Positions 7,643 through 16,302 of a stretch of DNA of 46,553 nt are shown piece by piece. The stretch covers positions 1 through 46,553 of the forward strand of contig JAFZXU010000067.1 in assembly GCA_017616655.1 (NCBI GenBank), in the 5' to 3' direction. Position 1 is the stretch's first letter. Each line of letters begins with the position of its first letter. Source of the DNA: Bacteroidales bacterium (GTDB taxonomy: Bacteria; Bacteroidota; Bacteroidia; Bacteroidales; UBA932). The notes under the pieces were generated by a model. It saw nothing but the letters and a program-made list of their open reading frames with translations, made no database searches and was not told where the DNA came from. The translations under genes and the position numbers were made by a program.

Positions 7643-8209
7643 ATGAAGAAAATCGTTTCCGCAGGTATCGGAGGACGCAATTTTTCGATGGAAGAGGACG
7701 CTTACGCTAAGCTGAAGTCCTATCTCAACGAATTCCGCCGTCGCGCGGATATGGGCAACATGACCTCCGAGGTCATGGATGATGTGGAGGCCCGCATCAG
7801 CGAACTCTTTTCTTCCCGTATCTATACCAGTAAGGAATCAGTTTCCCTCCAGATGGTGGAGGATGTAATTTCACAGCTCGGGATGCCGGACGGCAATTCC
7901 GATAACGAAAACCAATCAGAAGAACCTAAAAAAGAGAAAAAAATGGAAGGGACAAAGAAGTTTTACCGCGACCCCGACACCAAGGCCATCGGCGGTGTAT
8001 GCAGCGGTCTTGCGGCCTATTTTGACATTGACGTGATGATAGTACGCATTATTTTCATCGCGCTTCTTCTGGCCGGAACAGCAGGTTTCTGGGCATATAT
8101 CATCCTCTGGCTCGTGGCTCCACTCGCCAGGACCTCTGCACAGAAGTGCGAGCTGAGGGGGCTTCCCGTAACTGCCGACAATATGGCGAAATTCACCTCA
8201 AGCAAGTAA
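7643..8209 (+). CDS. PspC-domain membrane protein (first copy)
   Basis: A 188-residue protein. Its cytoplasmic N-terminal region (residues about 1-85) starts MKKIVSAGIGGRNFSMEEDA. A charged linker leads to a PspC domain (KAIGGVCSGLAAYFDIDVMI) and a membrane helix ending ILWLVAP. PspC proteins sense envelope stress and regulate partners at the membrane. The product is clearly paralogous, in both halves, to the one encoded at 8542-9540, with a PadR repressor gene between them. The frame opens earlier, at 7538, but the ATG at 7643 sits properly downstream of the -7 element and aligns with the paralogue. Confidence 0.88.
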   Translation: MKKIVSAGIGGRNFSMEEDAYAKLKSYLNEFRRRADMGNMTSEVMDDVEARISELFSSRIYTSKESVSLQMVEDVISQLGMPDGNSDNENQSEEPKKEKKMEGTKKFYRDPDTKAIGGVCSGLAAYFDIDVMIVRIIFIALLLAGTAGFWAYIILWLVAPLARTSAQKCELRGLPVTADNMAKFTSSK

Positions 8210-8215
8210 GCTGTC

Positions 8216-8545
8216 ATGGAGAACATTTCTGAAAACATACGCATCCAGATGCGCAAGGGACTGCTGGAATACTGCATCCTCCGCATCCTCAGCAACGAAG
8301 AGGCCTACGCCTCCTCCATCATCGAGGCCCTCAAGGGGGCGAAGATGATTGTGGTGGAAGGCACTCTCTATCCTCTGCTGATCCGTCTCAAGAATCAGCA
8401 GCTGCTCTCCTACCGCTGGGAGGAATCCACCCAGGGTCCGCCCCGCAAGTATTATATGATTACCGACAAGGGCCGCGCCCAGCTCGAAGAGATGGATGCC
8501 GCCTGGAGCGATCTTGTGGAATCCATTAACCATCTCAAGAAATGA
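8216..8545 (+). CDS. PadR-family transcriptional regulator
   Basis: A 109-residue winged-helix DNA-binding protein. The N-terminal part (QMRKGLLEYCILRIL) and the wing (QGPPRKYYMITDKGRAQL) are typical of the PadR family. PadR proteins are usually repressors that also control their own operon. It sits between two PspC-domain genes and overlaps the second by 4 bases (ATGA), so all are probably co-transcribed. The PspC genes are its likely targets (inference from neighbourhood). Confidence 0.92.
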   Translation: MENISENIRIQMRKGLLEYCILRILSNEEAYASSIIEALKGAKMIVVEGTLYPLLIRLKNQQLLSYRWEESTQGPPRKYYMITDKGRAQLEEMDAAWSDLVESINHLKK

Positions 8546-9540
8546 ACAGGGTCGAAAAACTGAGCATAGGCGGTTATGCCTTCAACCTGGAGGAGGATGC
8601 CGCAAAGATGGTGACCGAATATGTGGAAAATCTCCGCAAGTGCTACAGCGGCACTTCGGATGCCTCCGAGATAGTTGAAGCCTTCGAAGACCGCATCTGC
8701 GAGATGCTCCTCGAAAACCACCCCTCCGACAGCGTGGTCACTGTTGCCGATATAGAGGCGGTGAAAGCGGCCCTGGGCACTCCCGAAGCCATAGTCTCCT
8801 CTTCCGAAGGGGAGGATTCCGGCTTCTCCGGCGCTGCCGGGCCCGCAGAAAAGCCGCAATGGTGGAAGAACGACACCAGGAAACGAATCTTCCGTCCCAG
8901 GACCGGACGCATCTTCGGAGGCGTCTGCAGCGGCCTGGCAGCCTATTTCAACATCGATGTGACGGCTTTGCGCATCATCTGGGCGCTGATGCTCTGCACG
9001 GGATTGTTCTTCGATTCCATCGGCATCTTCTCCGGAATCTCCGGATTCGCCCTGCTGGGCTACCTGCTGCTCTGGATCTGCATGCCCCGCGCCACCGAAT
9101 CGCAGGAGATGCTCTACGCCAAAAATCACGACAACGGCGAGCGCAACCAGGCACTCTACATCTTCGGCCGCATCCTGAAGGTCTGCATAGGACTGCTCTT
9201 CATCCTTACCGGTTCCGTCGGAATGGCCGTCGGAGTGGCTGCGATTTCCGGCCTGAACCTTCTGGATCTGGCCACGACGGCTGCACCTGCCATAAACGAC
9301 ATCCTCGACGTCCTGCCCGGCCTGGTCAGCGTCAAGGCCATAAAGACATTGCCTCTGGTCCTGGCGGTCTGCTACTTCATTCCCTGCATCCTGTTCCTCT
9401 ACGAGGGTATCAGGCTCTGCTTCGGATTCCGCAGCCCCTCGTGGCATCCCGGCCTCATCCTGACCATCATCTGGATTATCGCCGTCATTTCATTCTGCCT
9501 TTTGATAGGCCTCTCCGTCATTCCTTCATTAACAGCATAA
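8542..9540 (+). CDS. PspC-domain membrane protein (second, longer copy)
   Basis: A 332-residue protein with the same N-terminal module as its upstream paralogue (starting MNRVEKLSIGGYAFNLEEDA) and a PspC core (FGGVCSGLAAYFNIDVTALR). It is extended by three or four further membrane helices to the C-terminus. It should lie in the inner membrane with the N-terminal module in the cytoplasm. The start codon overlaps the padR stop. The gene order PadR, PspC, GIN-domain protein recurs in Bacteroidetes. Its precise role is unknown, and envelope-stress sensing is the family expectation. Confidence 0.88.
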   Translation: MNRVEKLSIGGYAFNLEEDAAKMVTEYVENLRKCYSGTSDASEIVEAFEDRICEMLLENHPSDSVVTVADIEAVKAALGTPEAIVSSSEGEDSGFSGAAGPAEKPQWWKNDTRKRIFRPRTGRIFGGVCSGLAAYFNIDVTALRIIWALMLCTGLFFDSIGIFSGISGFALLGYLLLWICMPRATESQEMLYAKNHDNGERNQALYIFGRILKVCIGLLFILTGSVGMAVGVAAISGLNLLDLATTAAPAINDILDVLPGLVSVKAIKTLPLVLAVCYFIPCILFLYEGIRLCFGFRSPSWHPGLILTIIWIIAVISFCLLIGLSVIPSLTA

Positions 9541-9550
9541 ATCATTCGTT

Positions 9551-10324
9551 ATGAAAAAGATACTTATTTCTCTCATCGCAGCGTTCGCGTTGTTGACGCC
9601 CTCGATGGCACAGTACAGGACACAGAAATACAAGGCCGAAGGCTTCACCGCCCTTACGGTCTCCAACGCCTTCGAGGTGCAGCTCGTAAAGTCCGACAAA
9701 TACGGAGTCACCCTCGACTTCCCCGAGGATTGCGCCGATTACATCCTCGTCTCCAAGCAGGGCGGCACCCTTGTCATCGCCCTCAAGAACAAGACTCCCA
9801 GAAAGTTCCGCAACGGCAACTACAAATTCAAGGCTACCGTTTCGATGCCTGAAATCTATGGAATCTATCTCTCCGGTGCTGCGAAACTCGCTACTGACGA
9901 TATGTTCCTTATGAATATGCGTCCCCTCGAGATCCATCTCTCCGGCGCGAGCCGCATCACTAAGCTTGCGGTTGACGGCCCTTCGGTGGAACTCGAGCTT
10001 TCCGGCGCTTCTAAGGCTGAGATAAATCTCAATGCAGCAGAGGTCGAGGCCGATGTGAATGGAGCCTCCAAGCTGATTCTGACCGGTACTGTGGATGATC
10101 TTTCGATGGACCTGACCGGCGCCTCTACCGTGAACACGAAGAACGTCAACGCGGCAAAGGTCGACGTGGAGTGCAACGGCGCTTCCAAGGCTTATGTCTA
10201 TGTGGAGAAGATGCTCAAGGTCGATCTTTCCGGCGCATCAAGGTGCGAATACATCGCCCCTGAAGGAGTCGACCTGAGGGTTGACAGCGTCACAGGCGCT
10301 TCCACCCTGAAGAGGGTGCAGTAA
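9551..10324 (+). CDS. Secreted GIN-domain (DUF2807) beta-helix protein
   Basis: A 257-residue protein with a Sec signal peptide (cleavage probably after PSMAQ, about residue 21). It has the head-GIN layout: an N-terminal beta region starting GFTALTVSNAFEVQLV and a right-handed beta-helix. The helix turns repeat a SGAS/NGAS/TGAS motif about eight times, such as LSGASRITKL and LSGASKAEI. It is exported to the periplasm or surface; the function of GIN proteins is unknown, though adhesion or polysaccharide binding has been suggested. It is the last gene of the PspC/PadR cluster. Its stop codon directly abuts the stop codon of convergent lepA, with no terminator between. Confidence 0.88.
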   Translation: MKKILISLIAAFALLTPSMAQYRTQKYKAEGFTALTVSNAFEVQLVKSDKYGVTLDFPEDCADYILVSKQGGTLVIALKNKTPRKFRNGNYKFKATVSMPEIYGIYLSGAAKLATDDMFLMNMRPLEIHLSGASRITKLAVDGPSVELELSGASKAEINLNAAEVEADVNGASKLILTGTVDDLSMDLTGASTVNTKNVNAAKVDVECNGASKAYVYVEKMLKVDLSGASRCEYIAPEGVDLRVDSVTGASTLKRVQ

Positions 10325-12112
10325 TCAATCGAGTTTGAGAACGGCCATAAAGGCTGACTGAGGCACTTCGACCTGTCCGATCTGCCTCATTCTCTTTTTA
10401 CCGGCCTTCTGCTTTTCAAGCAGTTTGCGCTTACGGGTGATGTCGCCGCCATAACACTTGGCGGTGACATCTTTTCTGACCTGACGCACCGTCTCGCGGG
10501 CGATGATCTTGGCGCCTATGGCGGCCTGGATGGCTATGTCGAACTGCTGGCGCGGGATGAGTTCCTTCAGCTTCTCGCAGATCTTGCGGCCGAATTCGTA
10601 TGCGTGGTCCTGGTGGATGAGGGTGGAAAGGGCGTCGGCCGGCTCTCCGTTGAGCAGGATGTCGAGCTTCACCAGCTTGGCCGGGCGGAAGCCAATCAGA
10701 TGGTAATCGAAGGATGCGTATCCCTTTGAAATGCTCTTGAGTTTGTCGTAGAAGTCGAAGACAATTTCGGATAGGGGCATCTCGTAGGTGAGTTCCACGC
10801 GGTCCGCGGTGAGGTAGTGCTGCCCCTTGAGAATGCCGCGCTTGTCGAGGCAGAGTTTCATTATAGGGCCGTAAAACTCTGATTTTGAGATAATCTGTGC
10901 TGAGATATAGGGTTCCTCGATATGGTCGATAAGGGTTGGTGCGGGAAGGCCCGAAGGGTTGTGCACGTCGAGCACCTGTCCTTGCGTGGTGAATACCTTG
11001 TAGGAAACGTTGGGCACGGTGGTCACCACGTCCATGTCGAACTCGCGGAAGAGGCGTTCCTGCACGATTTCGAGGTGCAGCAGGCCGAGGAAGCCGCAGC
11101 GGAATCCGAATCCCAGCGCGAGTGAACTCTCCGGCTCGAAAACCAGCGAGGCGTCATTCAGCTGGAACTTTTCCAGAGAAGCGCGAAGGTCCTCATATTC
11201 ATCCGCCGTAACGGGGAACATACCCGCATAAAGCATCGGCTTCACATCCTCGAATCCGGCAATAGCCTTGTCGCAAGGTCTTTCGAGGTGGGTTATGGTA
11301 TCTCCTACCTTCACCTCCACGGCCGTTTTTATACCGGAGATGATATATCCCACGCTGCCGCAGGGAATCTCGTCGCGCGGGCAGAGCTTCATCTTGAGCA
11401 CGCCCACCTCGTCGGCGACATACTCCTTGCCGGTGTTGAAGAACTTTACCTTGTCGCCGGTGCGGATGGAGCCGTTCTCCACCTTGAAGTAGGCAATGAT
11501 GCCGCGGAAGGCGTTGAACACCGAGTCGAAGATGAGTGCCTGCAGGGGCGCTTCAGGGTCGCCCTGCGGGGCGGGTATGCGGTCCACTATGGCATCGAGG
11601 ATCGGGGCCACGCCCTCTCCCGTACGGGCCGAGGCCAGGAGAACGTCGTCAGGGTCGCATCCGAGCAGGTCCACCACCTGGTCGCGCACCACGTCCACCA
11701 TCGCCGCGTCCATGTCGATCTTGTTGAGGACCGGGATTATCTCCAGGTCGTGCTCGATGGCGAGATAGAGGTTGGAGATGGTCTGCGCCTGGATGCCCTG
11801 GGTGGCGTCCACCACCAGCAGCGCTCCCTCGCAGGAGGCGATTGCGCGGGAGACCTCATATGAAAAGTCCACGTGGCCCGGAGTGTCGATGAGGTTGAGG
11901 ATGTAGTTCTCCCCGCCGCGCTTGTACTCCATCTGGATTGCGTGGCTCTTGATGGTGATGCCCTTCTCCCTCTCGAGGTCCATCGAATCCAAGACCTGGT
12001 TCTCCATATCCCTGGTATCAAGGGTATTGGTGAGCTCGAGCAGCCTGTCCGCCAGGGTGCTCTTGCCGTGGTCTATATGCGCTATTATGCAGAAATTGCG
12101 GATGTTCTTCAT
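10325..12112 (-). CDS. lepA: Elongation factor 4 (LepA), translational GTPase
   Basis: LepA acts on stalled or assembling ribosomes and can back-translocate them. The 595-residue protein has normal family length. It carries the G1 motif AHIDHGKST (about residues 11-19), the G3 motif DTPGHVDF, and NKID as G4. The C-terminal LepA-specific domain includes [20 protein letters not shown]. All catalytic GTPase residues are intact, in contrast to the EF-G paralogue at 19209-21326. It is a single gene with its own minus-strand -7 element, and it converges on the GIN-domain gene with no bases between the stop codons. Confidence 0.97.
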   Translation of the reverse strand: MKNIRNFCIIAHIDHGKSTLADRLLELTNTLDTRDMENQVLDSMDLEREKGITIKSHAIQMEYKRGGENYILNLIDTPGHVDFSYEVSRAIASCEGALLVVDATQGIQAQTISNLYLAIEHDLEIIPVLNKIDMDAAMVDVVRDQVVDLLGCDPDDVLLASARTGEGVAPILDAIVDRIPAPQGDPEAPLQALIFDSVFNAFRGIIAYFKVENGSIRTGDKVKFFNTGKEYVADEVGVLKMKLCPRDEIPCGSVGYIISGIKTAVEVKVGDTITHLERPCDKAIAGFEDVKPMLYAGMFPVTADEYEDLRASLEKFQLNDASLVFEPESSLALGFGFRCGFLGLLHLEIVQERLFREFDMDVVTTVPNVSYKVFTTQGQVLDVHNPSGLPAPTLIDHIEEPYISAQIISKSEFYGPIMKLCLDKRGILKGQHYLTADRVELTYEMPLSEIVFDFYDKLKSISKGYASFDYHLIGFRPAKLVKLDILLNGEPADALSTLIHQDHAYEFGRKICEKLKELIPRQQFDIAIQAAIGAKIIARETVRQVRKDVTAKCYGGDITRKRKLLEKQKAGKKRMRQIGQVEVPQSAFMAVLKLD

Positions 12113-12131
12113 TTCCGTGGTTCAAGTCCTG

Positions 12132-12139
12132 CAAAGATA
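12132..12139 (-). promoter_or_regulatory. -7 promoter element of lepA
   Basis: On the minus strand TATCTTTG matches TAnnTTTG, 19 bases before the lepA start codon at 12112. It lies back to back with the plus-strand element at 12169-12176. Confidence 0.6.
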
Positions 12140-12167
12140 ATCATATTCCGTTAATCGCAGATTATCC

Positions 12168-12201
12168 TTATCTTTGTAGATAACTCAATTCTCTGATTAT
12201 G
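12168..12201 (+). repeat. 34-bp direct repeat, left copy (promoter/leader plus ATG)
   Basis: Bases 12168-12201 match 14486-14519 at 32 of 34 positions by eye. The first 21 bases are identical (starting TTATCTTTGTAGATAACT), followed by a single mismatch, TCTCTG, another mismatch, then TTATG. Each copy ends on the start codon of the gene that follows it. The two copies bracket an AT-rich pair of lipoprotein genes, so the structure looks like an insertion that duplicated the transketolase promoter/leader. Confidence 0.85.
12169..12176 (+). promoter_or_regulatory. -7 promoter element of the AT-rich lipoprotein pair
   Basis: TATCTTTG matches TAnnTTTG, 22 bases before the ATG at 12199. It is part of the 34-bp repeat shared with the transketolase promoter, so both units should respond similarly. 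Confidence 0.65.
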
Positions 12202-13938
12202 TTTAGGTTTATTTATAAGTTCTTTTATTTGGTTTTCGTAGGTATTATCATTGTCGGGTGCTCTTTATTTGACGATGGTTTTTTTGAAACGAAAACGGAT
12301 AAAGTCACAAGAGAGTACGTTGATTCCCACAGGCGTATAACCATCACAGAGATACCGGAGTTAACAGATGGTAAAATCCTGGGTAAAAAACTGCCAAACC
12401 CCTATTCGATGGATGTTATGTCCGAAGCCTGGGAGATATTGCATCCCCTTACCCGCGAGGACCCTGATACGACTGAACATAATCTTGAAGCCACTCATAT
12501 TTATATAAGGATGCTTCCTGAAGATGCGTCTGACGTTGATTGGTTACTTGAATCGGACTACGAGTTTTTCAATTATCCCCTTGATTACGAGATTCTGGGA
12601 GATCCTGACGAGTATCACGATCCGTCGTTGCTCGACAGCACCGTCACCTGGCTATATACCGTGATGCCCATAGACGCGTCGCTTCCTCCTATGGATTATG
12701 AAATCGTTGATGTCTGTTATATTCCGGACGATGAGCCTCAGAATAATAACCCGAACGGCCTGACTCCGATTGAGCAGATAGCCTTCGGTCTTATTGGTGG
12801 CTCTGAACTCAACGATTTGGGAGATATAGATTGGGAGGAGCCGGAACCGGGAGACGGTACACATCCCGGAGGCGGAACTGGAGGCAACGGAAATCTCCTG
12901 CAAGGCGATTTGACATATCGTGATAGCCTTTTGCATGAGACAGTTGGTATCAAATGTGTCAAAGTGACCCTTCGCCAAGGAGTCAAAACACAATCAGTAT
13001 ATACCGATGAAAATGGTCATTATCAAATGCCCAATGTGTTTGGAGCGTCTCCAAAACTAATAGTTACATTCCAAAACTCCGAAGGCTTCTCGTGCCATTA
13101 TGGATATCGCTTATACAATGGACGGTATACAAAGTCGATTGGAATCGGCTTGTCATGGTCAATAGATTCGATAGAAGAAAACAAGAGTTGGGCTATGGCA
13201 ATCATTAATAATACAGCATACGAATGGTATAAGTACTGTGAAACTAATTATATTCAAAAACCTGCAAGTGATCTGAGAATAAAAGCTATAGAATCTGGTG
13301 AAAAAGTAGCGGCCACTTTAATGATGAAACACGGTATGGCTTTTTATGCAACTATCGCTCAAATCATAGAGTTTTTAAATGGTATTAATAGCGGACATAT
13401 ATGCACTGGGCCACGGCTCTCATTATTGAGTTTAACTCTACAGCTTTTTTTACCGGATATTATGGTTTGTGGTGCAGAACAACGATCTTCTTCATCCTTT
13501 TATGGCTCCGTTATGCATGAATTATCTCATGCATCACATTTCCAACAACTTGGTACAACAAACCCGGCAAGATGCCTTTGGTGGAGAGATGTATTCAGCT
13601 ATGAGGCGTCCTGTCTGATTAATTATTCTGAACCCTATGGCTTTTCTACGGATTTTGGCAATGGACTATGTGGTGTAACAGAGATGTGGGCTCATGCCGC
13701 AAGTGACGTACTCTTAAAGAATAAGTATAACGCTTATTATCCCACTAAATACTGGTTTAAGAATAAAGCTTTGGAGCATCTTTTTGATAATGGTATTATA
13801 TCCATAAAAAATGCCTTTGATGTTTTGTCACCACAAGTCACGAATATTGATATGTTTCAATACCAGTTGCAACAAGCATTCCCTCAACATTCTTACGTGA
13901 TTGATACAACTTTTTCTAGCCCAACTTTTTTGCCATGA
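12199..13938 (+). CDS. Surface lipoprotein with a CarboxypepD_reg-like domain and an HExxH metallopeptidase motif
   Basis: A 579-residue lipoprotein: the signal peptide ends IIIVGC with C21, followed by SLFDD. Acidic residues soon after the cysteine resemble the surface-export signal of Bacteroidetes lipoproteins (inference). About residues 235-300 look like a carboxypeptidase-regulatory beta-sandwich (TLRQGVKTQSVYTDENGHYQ). H440-E441 and H444 form an HELSH zinc site, with H447 close by. E495 in VTEMWAHA is a plausible third ligand, giving a gluzincin-like arrangement. The substrate is unknown and I do not recognise a named family. The gene is much more AT-rich than its neighbours, overlaps the next lipoprotein gene by 4 bases, and lies between 34-bp direct repeats, which suggests acquisition. 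Confidence 0.8.
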   Translation: MFRFIYKFFYLVFVGIIIVGCSLFDDGFFETKTDKVTREYVDSHRRITITEIPELTDGKILGKKLPNPYSMDVMSEAWEILHPLTREDPDTTEHNLEATHIYIRMLPEDASDVDWLLESDYEFFNYPLDYEILGDPDEYHDPSLLDSTVTWLYTVMPIDASLPPMDYEIVDVCYIPDDEPQNNNPNGLTPIEQIAFGLIGGSELNDLGDIDWEEPEPGDGTHPGGGTGGNGNLLQGDLTYRDSLLHETVGIKCVKVTLRQGVKTQSVYTDENGHYQMPNVFGASPKLIVTFQNSEGFSCHYGYRLYNGRYTKSIGIGLSWSIDSIEENKSWAMAIINNTAYEWYKYCETNYIQKPASDLRIKAIESGEKVAATLMMKHGMAFYATIAQIIEFLNGINSGHICTGPRLSLLSLTLQLFLPDIMVCGAEQRSSSSFYGSVMHELSHASHFQQLGTTNPARCLWWRDVFSYEASCLINYSEPYGFSTDFGNGLCGVTEMWAHAASDVLLKNKYNAYYPTKYWFKNKALEHLFDNGIISIKNAFDVLSPQVTNIDMFQYQLQQAFPQHSYVIDTTFSSPTFLP

Positions 13939-14450
13939 AACAATTAGTCAAAGTCTTGTTGTTTTTATTGTGTTGTTCTTTTCTTTCAGGATGCTTTAGT
14001 ATTGACAATTATAGTTATCTTCGTTGTAGCATAATTAATAGGTGTTCTGATACGTTAGGTGTAAAAACAATAGGCGTTGCACCAAATCCCGATATTTCCG
14101 GTCTCGTAAGAGAGAATCAACTTGATTATTTCAAGCCAGAATCTGGAAAATGTATTTATTCGTTTTCTTGGGAATATTATGATACTGTTGATTACAGGGA
14201 TCATTTCAATGATATATTTGCTGCGCAGGATGCTCGTATAGAGATTTATGATAAAAACGGAATTCTGTTGCGTTGTTGGAAAGAATCAGATAAGGACACT
14301 GAGCCAGACAATATCTTTAACATTGACAATTGGCGCGTCAGTCACTCAAATCATCAGCTTAAAAAATTGTGTGGCGAGGTATATGGGGAGCAGGATGAAT
14401 TCTATTGCGATTATTTCATCACTCCGGAAATGCTGGGTCTGAAAGAATAA
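13935..14450 (+). CDS. Small lipoprotein, partner of the metallopeptidase-like protein
   Basis: A 171-residue product with a clear lipoprotein signal (FLSGC, C20). The mature part is beta-rich with scattered cysteines (C32, C37 and others). It contains an ExxYDKNG-like turn (ARIEIYDKNGILLRCW). I recognise no family. Its ATG overlaps the stop of the preceding gene (ATGA), so the two are translated together and may act together at the cell surface. It shares the low GC and odd codon use of that gene. The stop is followed within 36 bases by the second copy of the 34-bp repeat. Confidence 0.7.
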   Translation: MKQLVKVLLFLLCCSFLSGCFSIDNYSYLRCSIINRCSDTLGVKTIGVAPNPDISGLVRENQLDYFKPESGKCIYSFSWEYYDTVDYRDHFNDIFAAQDARIEIYDKNGILLRCWKESDKDTEPDNIFNIDNWRVSHSNHQLKKLCGEVYGEQDEFYCDYFITPEMLGLKE

Positions 14451-14485
14451 CGCATTTTATTCCATATTTCTTTCGTAGAGATTGA

Positions 14486-14519
14486 TTATCTTTGTAGATA
14501 ACTCAAATCTCTGTTTATG
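14486..14519 (+). repeat. 34-bp direct repeat, right copy (transketolase promoter/leader)
   Basis: Right-hand partner of 12168-12201, ending on the ATG of the transketolase N-terminal subunit gene. The 2,318-bp period between the copies corresponds exactly to one repeat plus the AT-rich two-gene segment. Confidence 0.85.
14487..14494 (+). promoter_or_regulatory. -7 promoter element of the transketolase operon
   Basis: TATCTTTG matches TAnnTTTG, 22 bases before the ATG at 14517, with the same leader as the element at 12169-12176. Confidence 0.65.
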
Positions 14520-15356
14520 GATTACACTTTCGAACAGATATCCTCGCAGGTCAGGAGGGATATCGTGCGTATGGTGGCAAAGGCGGCCTCCGGCCATCCG
14601 GGCGGCTCGCTCAGCAGCACCGATATAATGACCTATCTCTTCTTCAGGGAGATGCAGGTGAGCCCCGAAACCTGGAAACGCAACGGGCAGGGACTCGACA
14701 TGTTCTTCCTCTCGGCGGGCCACATCACCCCCGTTTATTACAGCGTACTGGCCCGCAGGGGCTACTTCCCGGTTGAGGAACTCAACACCTTCCGTCTCTT
14801 CGGCACCCGTCTGCAGGGCCATCCCTGCGTGGAGAAGGGGCTTCCCGGCGTGAACCAGGCCGCAGGCAGCCTCGGACAGGGGCTTTCCGTTGCTGCAGGA
14901 GCGGCGGCAGGCAAGAAGATCGCAGGCGACCCCCACAGGGTATTCTGCCTCGTAGGCGACGGCGAGAGCGAAGAGGGTCAGATATGGGAAGCTGCGCTCG
15001 TTGCAGCCCACCACAAGCTCGACAACCTCGTGGCAATCACCGACTGGAACGGGCAGCAGATAGACGGCAGCACCGAGGATGTGGCAGGACTGGGCGACCT
15101 CGAATCCAAGTGGAAAGCTTTCGGCTGGGAGGTGATAGTCGCCGACGGACATTGCTTCAAGTCTATCGAAAAAGCCTTTGCAGAGGCCCGCGAGAAGGGC
15201 GGCAATGGCAAACCCGTTATGATCCTCTTCCGTACCGAAATGGGCCACGGAGTGGACTTTATGGCCGGTACCCACAAGTGGCACGGCAAGAACCCTTCGC
15301 CCGAGCAGTGCGAGGAGGCAATGAAACAACTTCAGGAAACAATGGGAGACTTTTAA
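14517..15356 (+). CDS. Transketolase, N-terminal (thiamine diphosphate-binding) subunit
   Basis: Together with the next gene product it transfers two-carbon ketol units in the pentose phosphate pathway. The 279-residue protein has the conserved SGHPGGSLS motif (about residues 24-32), used in cofactor and substrate binding. The thiamine diphosphate/metal motif GDGESEEGQIWEA is at about residue 147. It ends before the pyrimidine-binding domain, which is encoded separately one base downstream. Transketolase is usually a single chain of about 660 residues; split forms are known in many bacteria and archaea. The promoter and leader are the right copy of the 34-bp repeat. Confidence 0.95.
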   Translation: MDYTFEQISSQVRRDIVRMVAKAASGHPGGSLSSTDIMTYLFFREMQVSPETWKRNGQGLDMFFLSAGHITPVYYSVLARRGYFPVEELNTFRLFGTRLQGHPCVEKGLPGVNQAAGSLGQGLSVAAGAAAGKKIAGDPHRVFCLVGDGESEEGQIWEAALVAAHHKLDNLVAITDWNGQQIDGSTEDVAGLGDLESKWKAFGWEVIVADGHCFKSIEKAFAEAREKGGNGKPVMILFRTEMGHGVDFMAGTHKWHGKNPSPEQCEEAMKQLQETMGDF

Positions 15357-15357
15357 T

Positions 15358-16299
15358 ATGAAAGAATATATCGACACTGGAAAGAAAGATACCCGTTCGG
15401 GTTTCGGAGCGGGACTGGCCGAACTCGGCCGCACCAATCCCAGGGTGGTGGCGCTGACCGCCGACCTCAAAGGCTCCCTCAAGATGGACGAATTCGCCGC
15501 TGAGCATCCGGAGCGCTATTTCGAGTGCGGCATCGCCGAGGCGAATATGATAGGTATGGCTGCAGGCCTTGCCATCGACGGTTTCGTCCCCTTCGCCGGC
15601 ACCTTTGCCAACTTCGCGACCGCCCGCGTCTATGACCAGATACGCCAGAGCGTCTGCTACTCCAATACCAACGTCAAGATTGCGGCATCCCACGCCGGCA
15701 TCACCCTCGGAGAGGACGGCGCGACCCACCAGACCCTCGAGGACATCGGAATGATGCGTATGCTGCCCGGTATGACGGTGCTCTGTCCCTGCGACTATAA
15801 CCAGACAAAGGCTGCCACTATCGCCGCAGCGGAATGGGAAGGTCCGGTTTACCTGCGCTTCGGCCGTCCTTCGGTGCCCAATTTCACTGACCCTGACGAG
15901 AAGTTCGTGATAGGAAAGGCGCAGCAGCTCTCGGAGGGAAGCGGAGTCACCATACTGGCCACCGGACACCTTGTATGGGAGGCAATCCAGGCCGTCAAGG
16001 AGTTGGAAGCCAAAGGCGTGAGCGTCGATCTCTTCAATATCCACACCATAAAGCCGCTCGACGAGGAGGCGATCCTCCGTTCCGTGGCAAAGACCGGAAA
16101 AGTGGTCTGTGCAGAGGAACACCTCATCGCTGGCGGCCTCGGAGAGGCGGTTGCAGGCCTTCTTGCCCGAAACAACCCCGTTCCGATGCGCTTCGTGGCC
16201 ATCAACGATACCTTCGGCCAGAGCGGCAAACCCGCCCAGCTGATGCAGGCCTACGGCCTCGACGCCGCCCACATAGTGGAGGCAGCGCTCTCCCTGTAA
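15358..16299 (+). CDS. Transketolase, C-terminal (pyrimidine-binding) subunit
   Basis: The 313-residue partner contributes the pyrimidine-binding and C-terminal domains of the two-chain transketolase. The motif ECGIAEANMIGMAAGLA (about residues 58-74) contains the glutamate that activates thiamine diphosphate. It begins one base after the stop of the N-terminal subunit gene, so equal expression is expected. The same fold is used by DXS and pyruvate dehydrogenase E1-beta, but the adjacent partner fits transketolase best. Four bases after its stop codon the ECF sigma factor gene begins, placing carbon metabolism and a sigma factor on one transcript. Confidence 0.95.
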   Translation: MKEYIDTGKKDTRSGFGAGLAELGRTNPRVVALTADLKGSLKMDEFAAEHPERYFECGIAEANMIGMAAGLAIDGFVPFAGTFANFATARVYDQIRQSVCYSNTNVKIAASHAGITLGEDGATHQTLEDIGMMRMLPGMTVLCPCDYNQTKAATIAAAEWEGPVYLRFGRPSVPNFTDPDEKFVIGKAQQLSEGSGVTILATGHLVWEAIQAVKELEAKGVSVDLFNIHTIKPLDEEAILRSVAKTGKVVCAEEHLIAGGLGEAVAGLLARNNPVPMRFVAINDTFGQSGKPAQLMQAYGLDAAHIVEAALSL

Positions 16300-16302
16300 T
16301 AA

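Noticed and set aside
9960-10320. Internal DNA repeats in the GIN-domain gene
   Set aside because: The repetition is at protein level (SGAS turns of a beta-helix) and the DNA is diverged, so it is not a mobile or tandem DNA repeat.
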